64,000 bases of DNA from positions 89,618,881 through 89,682,880 of the forward strand of contig CM043957.1 of NCBI GenBank assembly GCA_014529385.2. Direction: 5' to 3'. The DNA comes from Adiantum capillus-veneris. Its lineage: Eukaryota > Streptophyta > Polypodiopsida > Polypodiales > Pteridaceae. Below are positions 1-10,440 of this stretch, piece by piece. The notes beneath the pieces are model-generated. The model saw only the letters and a program-made list of their open reading frames with translations. It was not told the DNA's origin and did not search any database. Within the stretch, counting starts at the first letter, position 1. Every line of letters begins with the position of its first letter. A program made the translations under genes and the position numbers.

Positions 1-333
1 AACACATGGATTAATTAATCCTACTAGAAATGAAGATTACCTCCTCTAAGCAAGAGGGAAGTGGGGTTGAAGTCCTTCTTGAAGAGATGTGAGGCTCAAG
101 GAGGAAGGAAAGGGATTTATGGTGGAGAGGAAGGAGAGAGGAGTTCTTCACAAAACCCTCAAGGGTTTAGCGTTCAAAAGAGGAAGAGAGTTGAGGGTTT
201 GGCCTTCAAGAGAGGGAGAGAGCAAGAGCAAGGTTTAATGGAAACCTTGAGTTACTTAAGCATAGTCTTGAGCATGGCAAGTATGCAAGTAGCTTAGCAA
301 TATGTGTGTGTGTCAAATTATAAAGGAGAGGGG

Positions 334-345
334 GTGCTTATATAG
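334..345 (-). promoter_or_regulatory. TATA-box-like element
   Basis: On the minus strand the sequence reads CTATATAAGCAC, a good plant TATA box. It lies at the edge of LTR-like DNA and would drive transcription leftwards out of the window. There is no experimental support, and TATA-like strings are common in AT-rich DNA. Confidence 0.35.
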
Positions 346-358
346 GAAATGGTAGGTG

Positions 359-531
359 GAATTCTCTTCTCAATTCCTAGTGGACCCCAATTTCTCTTCT
401 CAATTCTTATTGGACCCCAAATTCTCTTCTCAAATGCTATTGGACCCTATTTCTCTTCTCAAATGCTATTGGATCCCAATTCTCTTCTTAATTCCTATTG
501 GACCCCAATTTTCTTCTTAGTTCTTATCTCT
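359..531. repeat. Minisatellite, about 30-bp unit, five to six copies
   Basis: The unit 'ttctcttctcaattcctattggacccca' recurs in tandem with small changes. Unit starts are near 360, 391, 422, 451, 480 and 509. An open frame crosses it only because the unit is close to a multiple of three and lacks stops. It sits just upstream (minus strand) of the TATA box, so it may be a U3 enhancer-type repeat of an LTR. Confidence 0.7.
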
Positions 532-900
532 TAACTTTATCTTTCAATTAAGTTAGTCCCTTTTTCTCCTAGTTCTCAATCTAGATCAATTCCCACGCAG
601 ATCTTCACGAAGAAGTATAAAAATCATCTTAATTTTTTTGGAAAAATATAGGGACGACGTAATTTCTTATCCAAAATATCCTTGTCTTTTCATTATGGAG
701 TAAAGTCTCGTTGTCCGCATGACTTCTTTGTTGATCTTGCCTTTTCTAAATTATTTCTAGGCTGAAAAAAGTTCTGAATGGCTCTAGGGTTTAGGGAGGG
801 ACCTTACAGATAGGAATAGGGTCCCTTTTATTGATGAATTAGTCACAATTAAGGGGTTTTATAATATTTCTTGAATGCACACGATATATAGGTTTTACAT

Positions 901-2573
901 ATAGTGACCCCCTCGAGTCTAGGCCAAAGGCCATAATCCCAACATATATAAGTGTGTGCTAGCTACCAAGTGGTGAAATTATTTCACCTAATAAAAAACT
1001 TCATGCCACATGCAAATCCATGTTTACATAAAGTTTCCAATACATGATGATGTAAAGCTTCTTCAAGTGTAGTATGTACAACAAGTTTATGTTTTGTTTT
1101 TTTTTTCACTTGGATGATATAATTTCTCATCTTTTGTAGCTTTTAGTACCTAAGGTATATTTTCTAAAAATTCAAGTTTGCACATGTATATGCATGGGAT
1201 GTTCATGCGAGCTATGGTATGCAATGCAAGCTTCTTGTATACAAGGAATTCATGCATGCTGTCCAAGTAAGACACACATGCAAGGCTTGCACTCATGCTT
1301 CTATGTCAACATGAGAGACATACATGAACTATTTGACAATGAGCCAAGTACTGCTATCTTATTGCTATGGCATGGTTAATAGAAACTGTACCATACTTCT
1401 CAAGAAACCAGTTTACATGCAAGGCATTGGTTTCCACCAAAGTGCATGAACAAATTGACAAGGGTTCTAAACATCAAGCGAATCTTGTAGTTGCTACAAA
1501 TCATTAGAGATTGCATGTACGTTACAAAAAACTCTTGCTCTATACATTGAAGATACATGCAAGGCATGCATAATTGGTAGGTCAAAGGGGGAATAGATGG
1601 AACACACCCAACACAAACAATATCCTAGGGTATCCAAAACACTTTAATCCCCTAGCAAGTACACCCCAATCTGCAAATTTTATTCGCTCACACTCATATC
1701 CAAGCATCCCGACCTACACACACCCAATTCACATCACAATAACAAGACTTCCAAGCTCTTTATTCCCTCTCCTACACACACACAACCTCTCTTTCTCTAC
1801 CTCTATCTTTGCATACAAAACCCAACTATAGACATGCACACCGTGGCAAAAGCAAGAGATGATAGAGAGATAAAAGAAGATCAATATAGAGAAGACACTG
1901 AAGCCGACCTTGGCTATGGTAAGCTTTGATTAAATCAAGAAAGGTGTACATGGGGGGAATCTCTTTTCCCAGTTTGGAGCTTCACATCTATGAGCCTCCT
2001 CTTGCTTGCATCTTCACCCTCTTTATTTTCTTCTTCTTCTTAAAAAACACCTCCTTCTTTGCATGTAGTAGCTTGTCCAAAAAAGACCCCCCAAAAATAG
2101 TGTTTTGTTTTCTCTTTTAATCACCTCCCGACATGGTTTTTTTCCACCTACTTTCCATGCAAACTAACCTTAACTACTTGAATAGCCTACATTGGTCGGG
2201 CTCCTCCCCAAAGGGGCCCGTATGCAATCCTGTGAACAACCCCCAAGTGGGGTACAACAATAGCCACCACATGCCTGCCAGAGACACCCAACATTGTTGT
2301 CATCCAATGCTCGACAGTGGCCAACACCCCCTACCTATGCACACACAAAGAAGGAGAACAATCCGCCATAATAGGCACTCCCAAGCTCATGGGAGAGGGA
2401 CACCCCCTCCACTTGGATACATATATACAATAATCCCTGAAGTCAAAAATCCCCATGTGGAAGATTCCGCATGACATGTGGCATGTCATTGGGAATTTCC
2501 TTTTGAAACCTCCCATAGCACTTGCCAATTAGAAAAAGTTTTAGGTCACTTTGTTTCCCTTTTAATGATTAGA
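901..2573. other. Stretch without recognisable gene
   Basis: I looked for coding homology on both strands and found none. The DNA is AT-rich with short frames of low complexity, including a CACA/TCTC-rich stretch near 1690-1810. Several 'catgcaagg'-type words recur between 1200 and 1570, which may mark a decayed repeat. The right end abuts the 3' tail of a LINE. Confidence 0.4.
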
Positions 2574-2594
2574 GAGATAGATAGATAGATTTTA
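2574..2594 (-). repeat. Tetranucleotide 3' tail of the LINE
   Basis: The plus strand reads gagagatagatagatagat, so the LINE transcript would end in a run of (ATCT)-type units rather than poly(A). Simple-repeat tails are known for several non-LTR clades. The tail lies about 30 bp beyond the ORF2 stop, which leaves almost no 3' UTR. Confidence 0.6.
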
Positions 2595-2621
2595 TTATCG
2601 TCCTCGGAGGTCAAATATGAC

Positions 2622-4652
2622 CTATGGGACCAAAGTTACATGTGATGTAGTATGTGTATGGCTGATGAGTGACTCTCGATGCTCCAAAATTGTAGTGATG
2701 AGAGTCGCAATGGAGAGCCCACACTTTGGCTGGGAGAGGAAAGTGTGTAGGTCTAAGTTATGGCTGAAAATGTGAGAGAAGCAAGTTCGGATGTGATCAA
2801 AAGCTGAGCACTCTAGTAGTGTGTGGTACTCAGACTCTCGAACTTGCAGTGACCATAATGTGCACAATCGATTTGACTCTTCTCCATTGCCCCAACGCCC
2901 TATCTCGCATCGAAGGAAATGGGAGCTAAGCCGAATTGCTGCGATAGTGCGTATCGCGGACAAGGGAATAGGCTCAAGCATGTAAGTGTGAGTACGGTTT
3001 CCTCTCTCAGCGAAGAACATGGTTTTGTAGTTGGGGGCAATATAGGTGGTGTAATGTATGAAGTGTGACCCACCGGATTTCTCCCAAGCAGTAATACATT
3101 GGCGTTGTAGAAAAGCTTCATTCACTTGAGAGTCAATTGAAGCATCATGTAGCAAGTGTAATGCATCCCATCTCCCAAACCACTTCTTTATGTCTTGCAT
3201 CCATCCCGTGCTCAAGATCTTGCTTTTATGCGTCTTTTGAACTTTTTTGCTTGCTTCCCATGCAATTGTAGGAAGTCGATGTGAGGGGTTTTGACGCATC
3301 TTTATCATGTACTCCACAACCCTTTCCATGCCCATAACCTCAATTGGAAGAGATCCCGACTCAAGAAGTAGGAGCATATATGGTGTTTGTGTCTTAACTT
3401 GGAGAAAGTTTGTAAGAAAACGCTTTTGGACATTCTCAAACTCTTTCCAAGTAGACTTTGAGATGCTCCCGCCCCACACTTCAACTCCATAAAGAAGAAC
3501 CGGTGTCACCAATGCATCAAAAAGATACTTCTTGAGAACCCAACACTTGATGTTTCCCACATTACACATGTTCTCAAATGCATAATATGCTCTCTTTCCC
3601 GCTTCCAAACGACGCATAGCACATTCATGCCACTTGTGATTGGATGGAACCTCAAGGCCAAGGTACTTAAAGCTCTCAACAACTTCAAGTGTCTCGTTGT
3701 TGTACACAATGCATGGCTTCTCCTTATGGTTGGTTTTCACAAGCATAACCTTTGTTTTGGATTCATTTACAATCAACCCACTATGTAAGCAAAAGTTCTC
3801 AAGGACAACCATAAGCTTTTGTGCATCTTCTAAAGTGTGCGCTAGAAGCACTACATCATCCGCATACAACAAAAGCATGATTAACGCATTGCAAATAGTG
3901 ACCTCTTCAATGCCTTCTTCTTGCATAAAGTCAAGTACCATTTGTTCCAATTGATCGATGCATAGACCAAAGAGAGTTGGTGACAATGGACATCCTTGTT
4001 TAACCCCAATAGTGCTTACAAAAATTTCTGAAATTTCTCTTCCCATGCGCAATTGACAAATCACCTTCTCATAGATTCGAGAAACCGCAAGCATAAACTC
4101 ACTTGGCACTTGGAGTTCTTCCATCCTTCTCCACAAATTGTTACGTGGAATCATATCAAAGGCTTTCTTAAAGTCCACAAAACAACAATACAATCGCTTG
4201 CCTTTCAACCGACTTTCCTCCATGAGAACACGAAGAGTGACAAGATGATCAATGGTGCTATGGCATCGACGAAAACCCGCTTGTCCCTTTGCACGCTTGT
4301 CATTCTCTTCAGCCCAATCACTCAATTTCATCTCCATTATGCACCCAAACAACTTTGCCATAAGAGACCCAATCATTATAGTCCGGTAGTTGCTTACATT
4401 CTTTACATCCCCTCCTTTATGCAAAGGCTTAACCCAATTAGTACTCCAATCATAAGGCATACCATGTTGAAGTGCAAGGTTGAACATATCACACATCCAC
4501 TCATGGGTAAAATCTCCCGTCCATTTGATCATCTCCGGTTTGATACCTTGAAGATCTCCCGCTTTGCGAGTGGCCAACTTTTCAAGCCCACCACATACAT
4601 CCTCAATAGTAAAAAAAGACGGCATACATGGGAGTGAACCATAAAATGGCAT
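2622..4652 (-). pseudogene. LINE ORF2 fragment: reverse transcriptase and C-terminal region
   Basis: An open frame of 676 codons. Residues near 20-100 match the segment leading into RT. FVDFKKAFD (about 158-166) holds the first catalytic aspartate, GVKQGCPLSP (about 216-225) is the conserved B motif, and YADD (about 263-266) is the polymerase active site. The C-terminal part has the ESEYHTLLEC box typical of the zinc-binding region at the end of plant LINE ORF2 proteins. The product would copy element RNA at a nicked target by target-primed reverse transcription. The first ATG here is not the true start: the frame is the downstream half of a deleted ORF2, joined out of frame to the endonuclease piece at about 4650. 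RT itself looks undamaged. Confidence 0.85.
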
Positions 4653-5056
4653 GGTTGATCTCTATCCATGCAAGCATAAAAGGGAGAATCATGATGAGGA
4701 ATGTAGCAACCGGCTACAAAAATGGGTGCTCTTTTTGGTGTCATAATTTTCAGCCATACATAACGTTTGTACTTGTCATCTTTCACAATTGATACAAAAT
4801 ATTCCAATCCTTTCTTAACCATACATGCTAACCCTCCTTGTCCTCTTCGTTGCTTGAGATTCTTTGACCACATCAATGAATGTACATTGTAATCCTCCAA
4901 GCCGTTAATCCTTTGTGTATCATGCTCCCAAGTTTCAACAAGAAGTACAACATCGGCTTTGCTTGTTAGTTCATCAATGCCAACCCCCGCATTCCATGGG
5001 TATCCATTACAATTCCAAAAGCATATTTTCAATTGTAACTCGGTCTCATAGGTCAC
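4640..5056 (-). pseudogene. LINE ORF2 fragment: N-terminal part of AP-type endonuclease
   Basis: The translation begins with ICFWNCNG, the Asn-containing first motif of apurinic/apyrimidinic-like LINE endonucleases. VVLLVETWE follows, with the catalytic glutamate, then GGLACMVKK. The rest of the domain, including the SDH-type end, is missing. After about residue 130 the frame becomes an out-of-frame reading of the RT region, so the break is near 4640-4650. The start is taken directly after the ORF1 stop; the first codon is not an ATG, so ORF2 may depend on reinitiation or another start. Confidence 0.75.
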
Positions 5057-5062
5057 GCATCC

Positions 5063-6013
5063 CTATTTGCTTGAGAGACTTGCCTCCTCCTTGGGCACAT
5101 TTTCTTTATGAGATATCTCCTTGTTTTTATTATTCTTTTCCTCATATGCCTTGCGACGCATATTTTGTTGCTTAATAGTGCGATCTTCACATACAAAACA
5201 TTTTGTATCCCTCAAATAGATCCAACTATTATCAAGGATAATCTTTCGCTTGGTCTCATCCGGCATGGTGCATACAATTGGCCGTTCTCCCGAGCGAGGA
5301 GCTCCTTGCTTCCCCACTCTATGTGCTCCATAGACCATAACTCCGGACATGCCAAAGTGGGTTTTGAAGAAATCTTCAATAACAATGGCAAGAGAAGGAG
5401 GTGTCTCTAACTTCTCTTCGGGAATTCCACGAATAACAATGTTCTTGGAACGTCGCTCCCGTTCCTTCAACTCCTCCACATCCACATTCTCAACATTCTT
5501 TGTTTGAACCATAGCTTGCATGAGTGAGGAATTAGAAACCACATTGCTACCACATACATCAGCCCAAGACTTGTTTGTGCATACATTTTTCATGTCGCAT
5601 ACATCCCGGCTCATAGTGTCAAATTTCTCCTCTTTCAATACATGGTCATGCTCTACTTTGCTCATCCGCTCCTTCAAAGCATTCAAGTCCACAAGAGAGC
5701 GTTTACATTCCTTGACTTCCTCTTCAAGTTGCATCAAACGTGTTGTTTGCATCTCAAGTGTCCTCTTCAGATTCTCATTCTCAACCACAAGTACCCTTAG
5801 TGTGCCATTCTCCATTGCAAGTGCTCGTAAGTCTTCACCTTGTTTGTTTACGGTCTCTTGCAATGATACCAAGTATGCCATGATCATGGTTTCCGATGTC
5901 GTTGGTTGGGTGGTTGTGTTGCTATCTCCACACTTAGGAGATTTTGGATCATTTTCCACAATGGTTGTGGACCTTGTTGAATAAGAAGAACCCTTGCGAG
6001 TGCCGGAAGACAT
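5063..6013 (-). CDS. LINE ORF1 protein, coiled coil plus RRM-like domain
   Basis: A 316-codon frame starting at an ATG and ending TAG just before ORF2. Residues about 45-130 are rich in heptad-like Leu/Glu/Lys and predict a coiled coil (for example LKRTLEMQTTRLMQLEEEV). Then comes SKNIVIRGIPEE, the start of an L1 ORF1-type RRM, and a C-terminal basic segment with TKRKIILDNSWIYLRD, like the C-terminal domain of L1 ORF1p. Such proteins trimerise and bind element RNA as a chaperone. No CCHC knuckle is visible, whereas many angiosperm L1 ORF1 proteins have one. The reading frame is intact and looks less decayed than ORF2. Confidence 0.75.
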   Translation of the reverse strand: MSSGTRKGSSYSTRSTTIVENDPKSPKCGDSNTTTQPTTSETMIMAYLVSLQETVNKQGEDLRALAMENGTLRVLVVENENLKRTLEMQTTRLMQLEEEVKECKRSLVDLNALKERMSKVEHDHVLKEEKFDTMSRDVCDMKNVCTNKSWADVCGSNVVSNSSLMQAMVQTKNVENVDVEELKERERRSKNIVIRGIPEEKLETPPSLAIVIEDFFKTHFGMSGVMVYGAHRVGKQGAPRSGERPIVCTMPDETKRKIILDNSWIYLRDTKCFVCEDRTIKQQNMRRKAYEEKNNKNKEISHKENVPKEEASLSSK

Positions 6014-6097
6014 TGTATGTAAAATAGGAGATGAGAATCAATTTTGTTGAACCTGTTCACTTCGGAAATGCTGCTACAGAAATGCCTTCCATAACTC

Positions 6098-6099
<2 letters not shown>

Positions 6100-6182
<83 letters not shown>
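6100..6182. repeat. (GA)n microsatellite, about 41 units
   Basis: An uninterrupted GA run on the plus strand, so CT in the sense of the LINE. It lies about 90-170 bp upstream of the ORF1 ATG, in the presumed LINE 5' UTR. Confidence 0.95.
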
Positions 6183-6187
<5 letters not shown>

Positions 6188-6260
6188 GGCCAATGAGAGG
6201 AGGGATTTCGTTGCGGATCCTTCATCTTACGAAAGATTTTCAATTTCTAAAATAAGTTTT

Positions 6261-6698
6261 CTTTGAAAGTCAATCTGAGGTAACTTTCCATTACATGATC
6301 CTTTTACCTCAAGAAGGTCTCTTTCACCAACCAAAAAGAGTTTTTGAATCTTATCACGGCCTTCTTTTCCCCTTTATTCCTACCTCTCTCCTCATTCCCA
6401 CCTTCTTCTTCCTGCTTCCCTATCGTCACCTTCATTTTTTGTGTGTCATCTTCCTTAAAGCGATAAAGTACATCTGATCTAAATGGCCTAGCACATCCAT
6501 CAAAACCATCACCGCGTATGGCACATTAAACAAACACAACCAGTGGATCTTAATATCCATGATCAAGGGTAGCTAGATTATGATCTAGCAGAGTAGGAGA
6601 AGAAAAGTCTTTGCAAAATATCAATACTTGTCAGGTTGGGAAGGAACAGTGATATAAAGACTCTAATAAACTTATGCGAGTGAGAAAAAATACCCTAT
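6261..6698. other. Stretch without recognisable gene
   Basis: Pyrimidine-rich in part (6380-6450). No coding homology was seen on either strand. It separates the LINE 5' end from a minus-strand gypsy RT remnant. Confidence 0.4.
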
Positions 6699-7025
6699 TT
6701 ATCCACTAATAGAAATTGCACACATATTGGAGAAACCAAAGGGCATCCTACTACAAGTAAAGCACCCCAATGGAGTGATAAACATTGTCTTTATCTGGTT
6801 CTCTAGAGCTATGCCAGTTTGGAGGTACTCTAAGAAGCCGTCCATAATAGAATACCTCTCATGACCTAAAAGTAGGTTCAAAATCTCATCTTAATACGAC
6901 AAAGGATAGTGAGTTCTATATGGAGCAGCGTTAAGTGGGTAGTCGACACATACCCTCCAATTACCATTCTTTTTGGGTGTAATAAAAACAAGAGAAACCC
7001 ACATTGACTCATTAACTAGATAAAT
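6699..7025 (-). pseudogene. Ty3/gypsy reverse-transcriptase fragment, decayed
   Basis: On the minus strand, translation near 7010-6930 gives VFITPKKNGNWRVCVDYPLN, the first conserved RT block. After an in-frame stop comes DEILNLLLGHERYSIMDGF, and then RMPFGFSN at the low end. These are RT blocks up to the one before the catalytic DD, which is absent. Several stops are present. The piece is closer to the left edge than the RNase H/integrase remnant at 10.4-12.5 kb, so it is either a separate insertion or a rearranged part of it. Confidence 0.7.
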
Positions 7026-7739
7026 GGAACTTTTTTACGTCTTGCCATAAAGACTCCTCCTAAATCTCTACCAACCTTTGTAGATTTTGTGCCCTCAATA
7101 TGCACCCTTGAGTAAAATCATGTGCTTCGCTTCCTTTGCTCTTTGAAAATTTGTGTATCTATTGCAAAAAACTTTGGGTAATATGCACACAATTGCACAT
7201 AGCTTTCCCTTTCCTAATCCGTTAAATCTTTCTCAACATATCAACCACTTCTACAACATCTATACCATGAAATTGAGGTTGCATACCATTCCCTATGTTG
7301 GTGGGTCTATGGAAACCCCAAAAAGATCTGTCTTGTACTTGTAGTAGCTTAGTGTTGAATACTCATTGTCTTTACTTGCACCATCGGATGAAATTTCTTT
7401 CTTTAGTCTTAAACCCAATGCTATTGTTGCTCATTTTCTTTATCAAGAAACATAAAGAACAACCTAGAAAGGTTGCCCTATGGTCTAGGAACACTCTCTT
7501 ATGGTCAAATCATAAAACAACTATTAAAGCATTCAAAATAGCAGATTTATCTCGCTAATGTGTAGTTGCAAACCACAACAAAATTGACAACACTTATAGT
7601 CAAATTAAAGAGCAGTAGACAAGGAACATAACTGCAAGTGTCGGAATTGAATTTAGATTACCAGAGTGTAAGAAAAATGGGTTACAAGGCCTAGGAATCT
7701 TTTTCTCCTTGTTGTAATCTCATTGTGGTGGATTGTAGG
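7026..7739. other. Stretch without recognisable gene
   Basis: Both strands give only short frames with no motif I recognise. It lies between the gypsy RT scrap and the DUF7869-like remnant, and may be flanking DNA of either. Confidence 0.35.
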
Positions 7740-8945
7740 TGACAAGAGTCCTGAGTTGTTGGCCAAAAATTTTCATACAAGCCTCCCTCTGATATGGTTG
7801 CTTTTCCAAGCTCGTCAATCACCTTACTCCAGTAATCTATCATAGGTCTATAATACTATGGCACATTTGAACCAATCCCTAGATTTTGCCAAAACTTAAT
7901 ATAATTCTTCAACCCTTTGAAAATCACTTCTTTGTGAGCCTTGACATATTTTGCCATTGGCACCAAAGGTGGATCTCCATGTAGCAACATTGGATTTCCT
8001 TCTATGTCTATTTTCCAAAGGCGAATGCTTCTACTCCAACTTGATACACCTACATGTGCCTTATACTATTGGTGTCTCATCTTGCATAAAAAACCTGAAT
8101 TGAAGTGGTTTGGAGTGTCCAACAATTATGTCTTGTCCATCACAAAGATAACAATCACAATATTTATTGAATTAGGGACCTTTTCAAGAAAAAATGGGTC
8201 TGGAGATGAAGATGAGCTATTTCATAATGTATCCATCAAGTGTGGCAAAGTATATGTTTCTGTAACTCTCACTTTCTTTAAAAACTTACTAAACATGGCT
8301 CTATGTCCTCATCTGTATGCCCAACCATTAAAAATCCTAGTTGGATGGTTTTGAAAACACCCCTTGCAACAAGCATTGACAAATAGGCAAAGAAGTATTG
8401 GTTTTTGTATTCCCCTGCACAATTATCCAATTGTAGTAACAAGTTCTCTGGAAACTTGCAAAATGTGGAGTCCGATTCTGCTTCTGTAGCTTCCGATGAT
8501 TGCACAATGGGCTCTTTTCCATCACTCATGTTGTGATGGTCTAAAGCATCCCTTGAGTTCAAAGCATGTAGTAGAGAGATACTACTCCTTGGGAGTCCAT
8601 TTGTTGCCAGATCACCAAGAGGATGCTTATCTATCCTCTCTAAGTTATGTAAACAATTAGCAATTGAGCCAATTGTAATGTTTGGATCAGGTGGCCACAA
8701 ACCATTCAAGACAAAGTGACCATAATGACCTTCTCCATGGCCATGAGAGATCATACCTATCAAAGCCACCTACAAATTGTATCCTGTATCCACACCCTTA
8801 GGAACAATGTGTAATCTAGGAATGGTAGTCTTCTTTTGATCCATCTTATCATGGATTATACAAACATATTTTTGTGGTTGAGTTTTTGAATATGTGCGCC
8901 ATGCATAATATAAGCTCTACAAAGCGAGTGGTTTGAAGGTTTAGA
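7740..8945 (-). pseudogene. DUF7869-like (putative transposon-derived RNase H-fold) gene remnant
   Basis: On the minus strand the region from about 8900 reads KYVCIIHDKMDQKKT, then after a stop near 8770 MISHGHGEGHYGHFV. A long open part ends with LLLQLDNCAGEYKNQYFF and FLMVGHTDEDIE. Past a frameshift near 8280 come TYTLPHLMDTL and SKPLQFRFF. From memory, the 'DNC..EXKN' and 'VGHT.EDID' boxes in this order belong to DUF7869-type proteins, a widespread family often found near mobile DNA and possibly a DDE-like nuclease. At least three stops and two frame changes make this a dead copy. I could not run a profile search, so the family name is a recognition call and the function is unknown. Confidence 0.6.
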
Positions 8946-9000
8946 GGAAGACAAAAAGCAAACATGGGAGCAGGTGAAGCTGGCAATTTTTGACAGGTTT

Positions 9001-9060
9001 GAATATATATATATATATATACACATACATATACATAAATATAAATATGTATATATATAG

Positions 9061-9097
<37 letters not shown>

Positions 9098-9345
9098 TAC
9101 ATACGTATATTTATGTATACATACACACACACACATACACATACACACATATACACATATACATACATATATTTATGTATATGTATGTATATATATATAC
9201 ACATACACACACACATACACATACACACATATACATACGTATATTTATGTATATGTATGTATATACATATACATATACATACACACACACACACACACAC
9301 ATACACATACACACACACATATACATACGTATATTTATGTATATG

Positions 9346-9412
<67 letters not shown>

Positions 9413-9429
9413 GTATATTTATGTATATG

Positions 9430-9491
<62 letters not shown>
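9001..9491. repeat. Compound TA/CA microsatellite with higher-order repeat
   Basis: Alternating purine-pyrimidine DNA made of TA and CA runs. A core close to 'tacgtatatttatgtatatg' recurs near 9102, 9168, 9238, 9329 and 9413, so the block is a minisatellite of roughly 65-90-bp units and not a plain dinucleotide run. Apparent long frames here (poly-Tyr/Ile/Thr) are artefacts. Confidence 0.9.
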
Positions 9492-9492
<1 letters not shown>

Positions 9493-10440
9493 CGTTTTTT
9501 ACACAAACTTCAAGGCCATGCCACTCCTTGTTCAAGGGTCTATTTCCCAAGACACAAAGCCATGTTAAAAGCTTGTATCCTTGGATCCAAATAACCCAAT
9601 TCATGCCGCATTTTGAACAACCCAAAATTGCAATCTAAGGCCACAAATACAGAGAAAAAACATCTAATATTGCCCCTCTAGCCAATGCACCCAACTTTGA
9701 CCTGGTATATCTCGCCATTTTACACTTTGAATGATGCCTTGTAACTTCCTATAGCCTTTTCATGGCACATAGCATCCATGAAAGCCCTAGAAAGCTAGAA
9801 AAGAACTCCATATGGAACGTCTATCAAGGAAATCAACTTGGCACATAATTGGCTCCCAATGAAACTTCAATTGCTTATATCTTGGTTGTTTGAACTCTTA
9901 TTGTCGATTTGAAAATATTGACATACAATAAAAGTCAAGCACTTCAGGCCTATGCATTCACTTCCACTTGAGTCCCCCATATGCTACTGCCCCCTGACAA
10001 GGATCTACAAACCAGTTTAAACTTCAAAGTGCCATACCTTGCTCTACATAGCTCCGATTGAGGAGCCATTTAGACCAGCCTATAGAACATAATGAGGAGC
10101 ACCTTTATAAATTCCATTCATGAACTTTTCACACTTTTACCATCCACCTTTATTAAGCACAATATCAGAGTGCTCTGGCCCAAAAAACCACATAAATCAT
10201 ACATATTTGTTGCCCTTGACCTTCAAACTTGCATCACCATTTTGACATACCCTTGAGAGCCCACATAAACTTGCATTGGACTCCTTGTATCACTGAAAAA
10301 CTTTAGTTGCACCACCTTGTTGAACATTCATGTTCAACCAAAAACATGACTGTTGGAACTTGGAAACTGCAAAACTAGCAAATATTGTGAGCTAAGAAAA
10401 AAAGACTAATGTATGTACGGAGTATTATGTGAGGTATAAA
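9492..10440 (-). mobile_element. LTR-like region downstream of the decayed Tat-type pol
   Basis: No coding signal. It lies just after the 3' end of pol on the minus strand, where the 3' LTR should be. It shares spaced blocks with 14.36-15.06 kb, for example 'aactttgacc', 'aaattcaagcac/aaagtcaagcac' and 'gagcc(a/g)tttggaccagc', and both end in a near-palindrome GTTGAACAT-N-ATGTTCAAC. This suggests diverged LTRs of related elements. LTR ends were not defined. Confidence 0.45.
10319..10338. repeat. Near-palindromic GTTGAACATTCATGTTCAAC motif
   Basis: A 20-bp inverted repeat that also occurs, with one change, at 15025-15044 in the related LTR-like region. It is placed on the pol-proximal side of each region, so it may be at or near the LTR inner end or a regulatory site. 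Confidence 0.6.

Larger units (their letters stand above)
1..900 (-). mobile_element. Putative minus-strand LTR or LTR fragment
   Basis: No protein homology is seen here. Read on the minus strand, the DNA looks like an LTR: a stretch rich in the phrase TTGGACCCC (about 360-530), then a TATA box (334-345), then a pyrimidine-rich transcribed part reaching the window edge. Related 'TGGACCCC' wording also occurs upstream of TATA boxes near 26.36 kb and 35.97 kb. The boundaries are unknown, and the element runs off the left edge. The short frames here have no recognisable product. This call is inference from promoter-like layout only. Confidence 0.3.
2574..6260 (-). mobile_element. LINE (non-LTR retrotransposon), internally deleted
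   Basis: Read on the minus strand, this has the classical LINE order: a CT-rich 5' UTR (about 6260-6014), ORF1 (6013-5063), then ORF2 starting a few bases later with an endonuclease start, reverse transcriptase and a C-terminal Cys/His region, then a short tetranucleotide tail. No LTRs flank it. ORF2 has lost most of the endonuclease and the following linker, and the two halves are out of frame, so this copy cannot retrotranspose by itself. The 5' end is not defined because I could not identify a target-site duplication. Confidence 0.85.

Noticed and set aside
61-534. Two small frames at the left edge
   Set aside because: The first is a purine-rich frame without an ATG start; the second is a minisatellite translation. 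Both lie in LTR-like DNA.
4053-4637. A 194-codon plus-strand frame opposite the LINE RT
   Set aside because: It is the antisense of the RT coding region and has no homology of its own.
6031-6255. Arg-Glu repeat frame and its Ser-Leu complement
   Set aside because: Translations of the GA/CT microsatellite in the LINE 5' UTR.
8941-9638. Long frames on both strands (up to 192 codons) of Tyr/Ile/Thr/His repeats
   Set aside because: They are translations of the TA/CA microsatellite, with open frames on both strands as expected for dinucleotide DNA.
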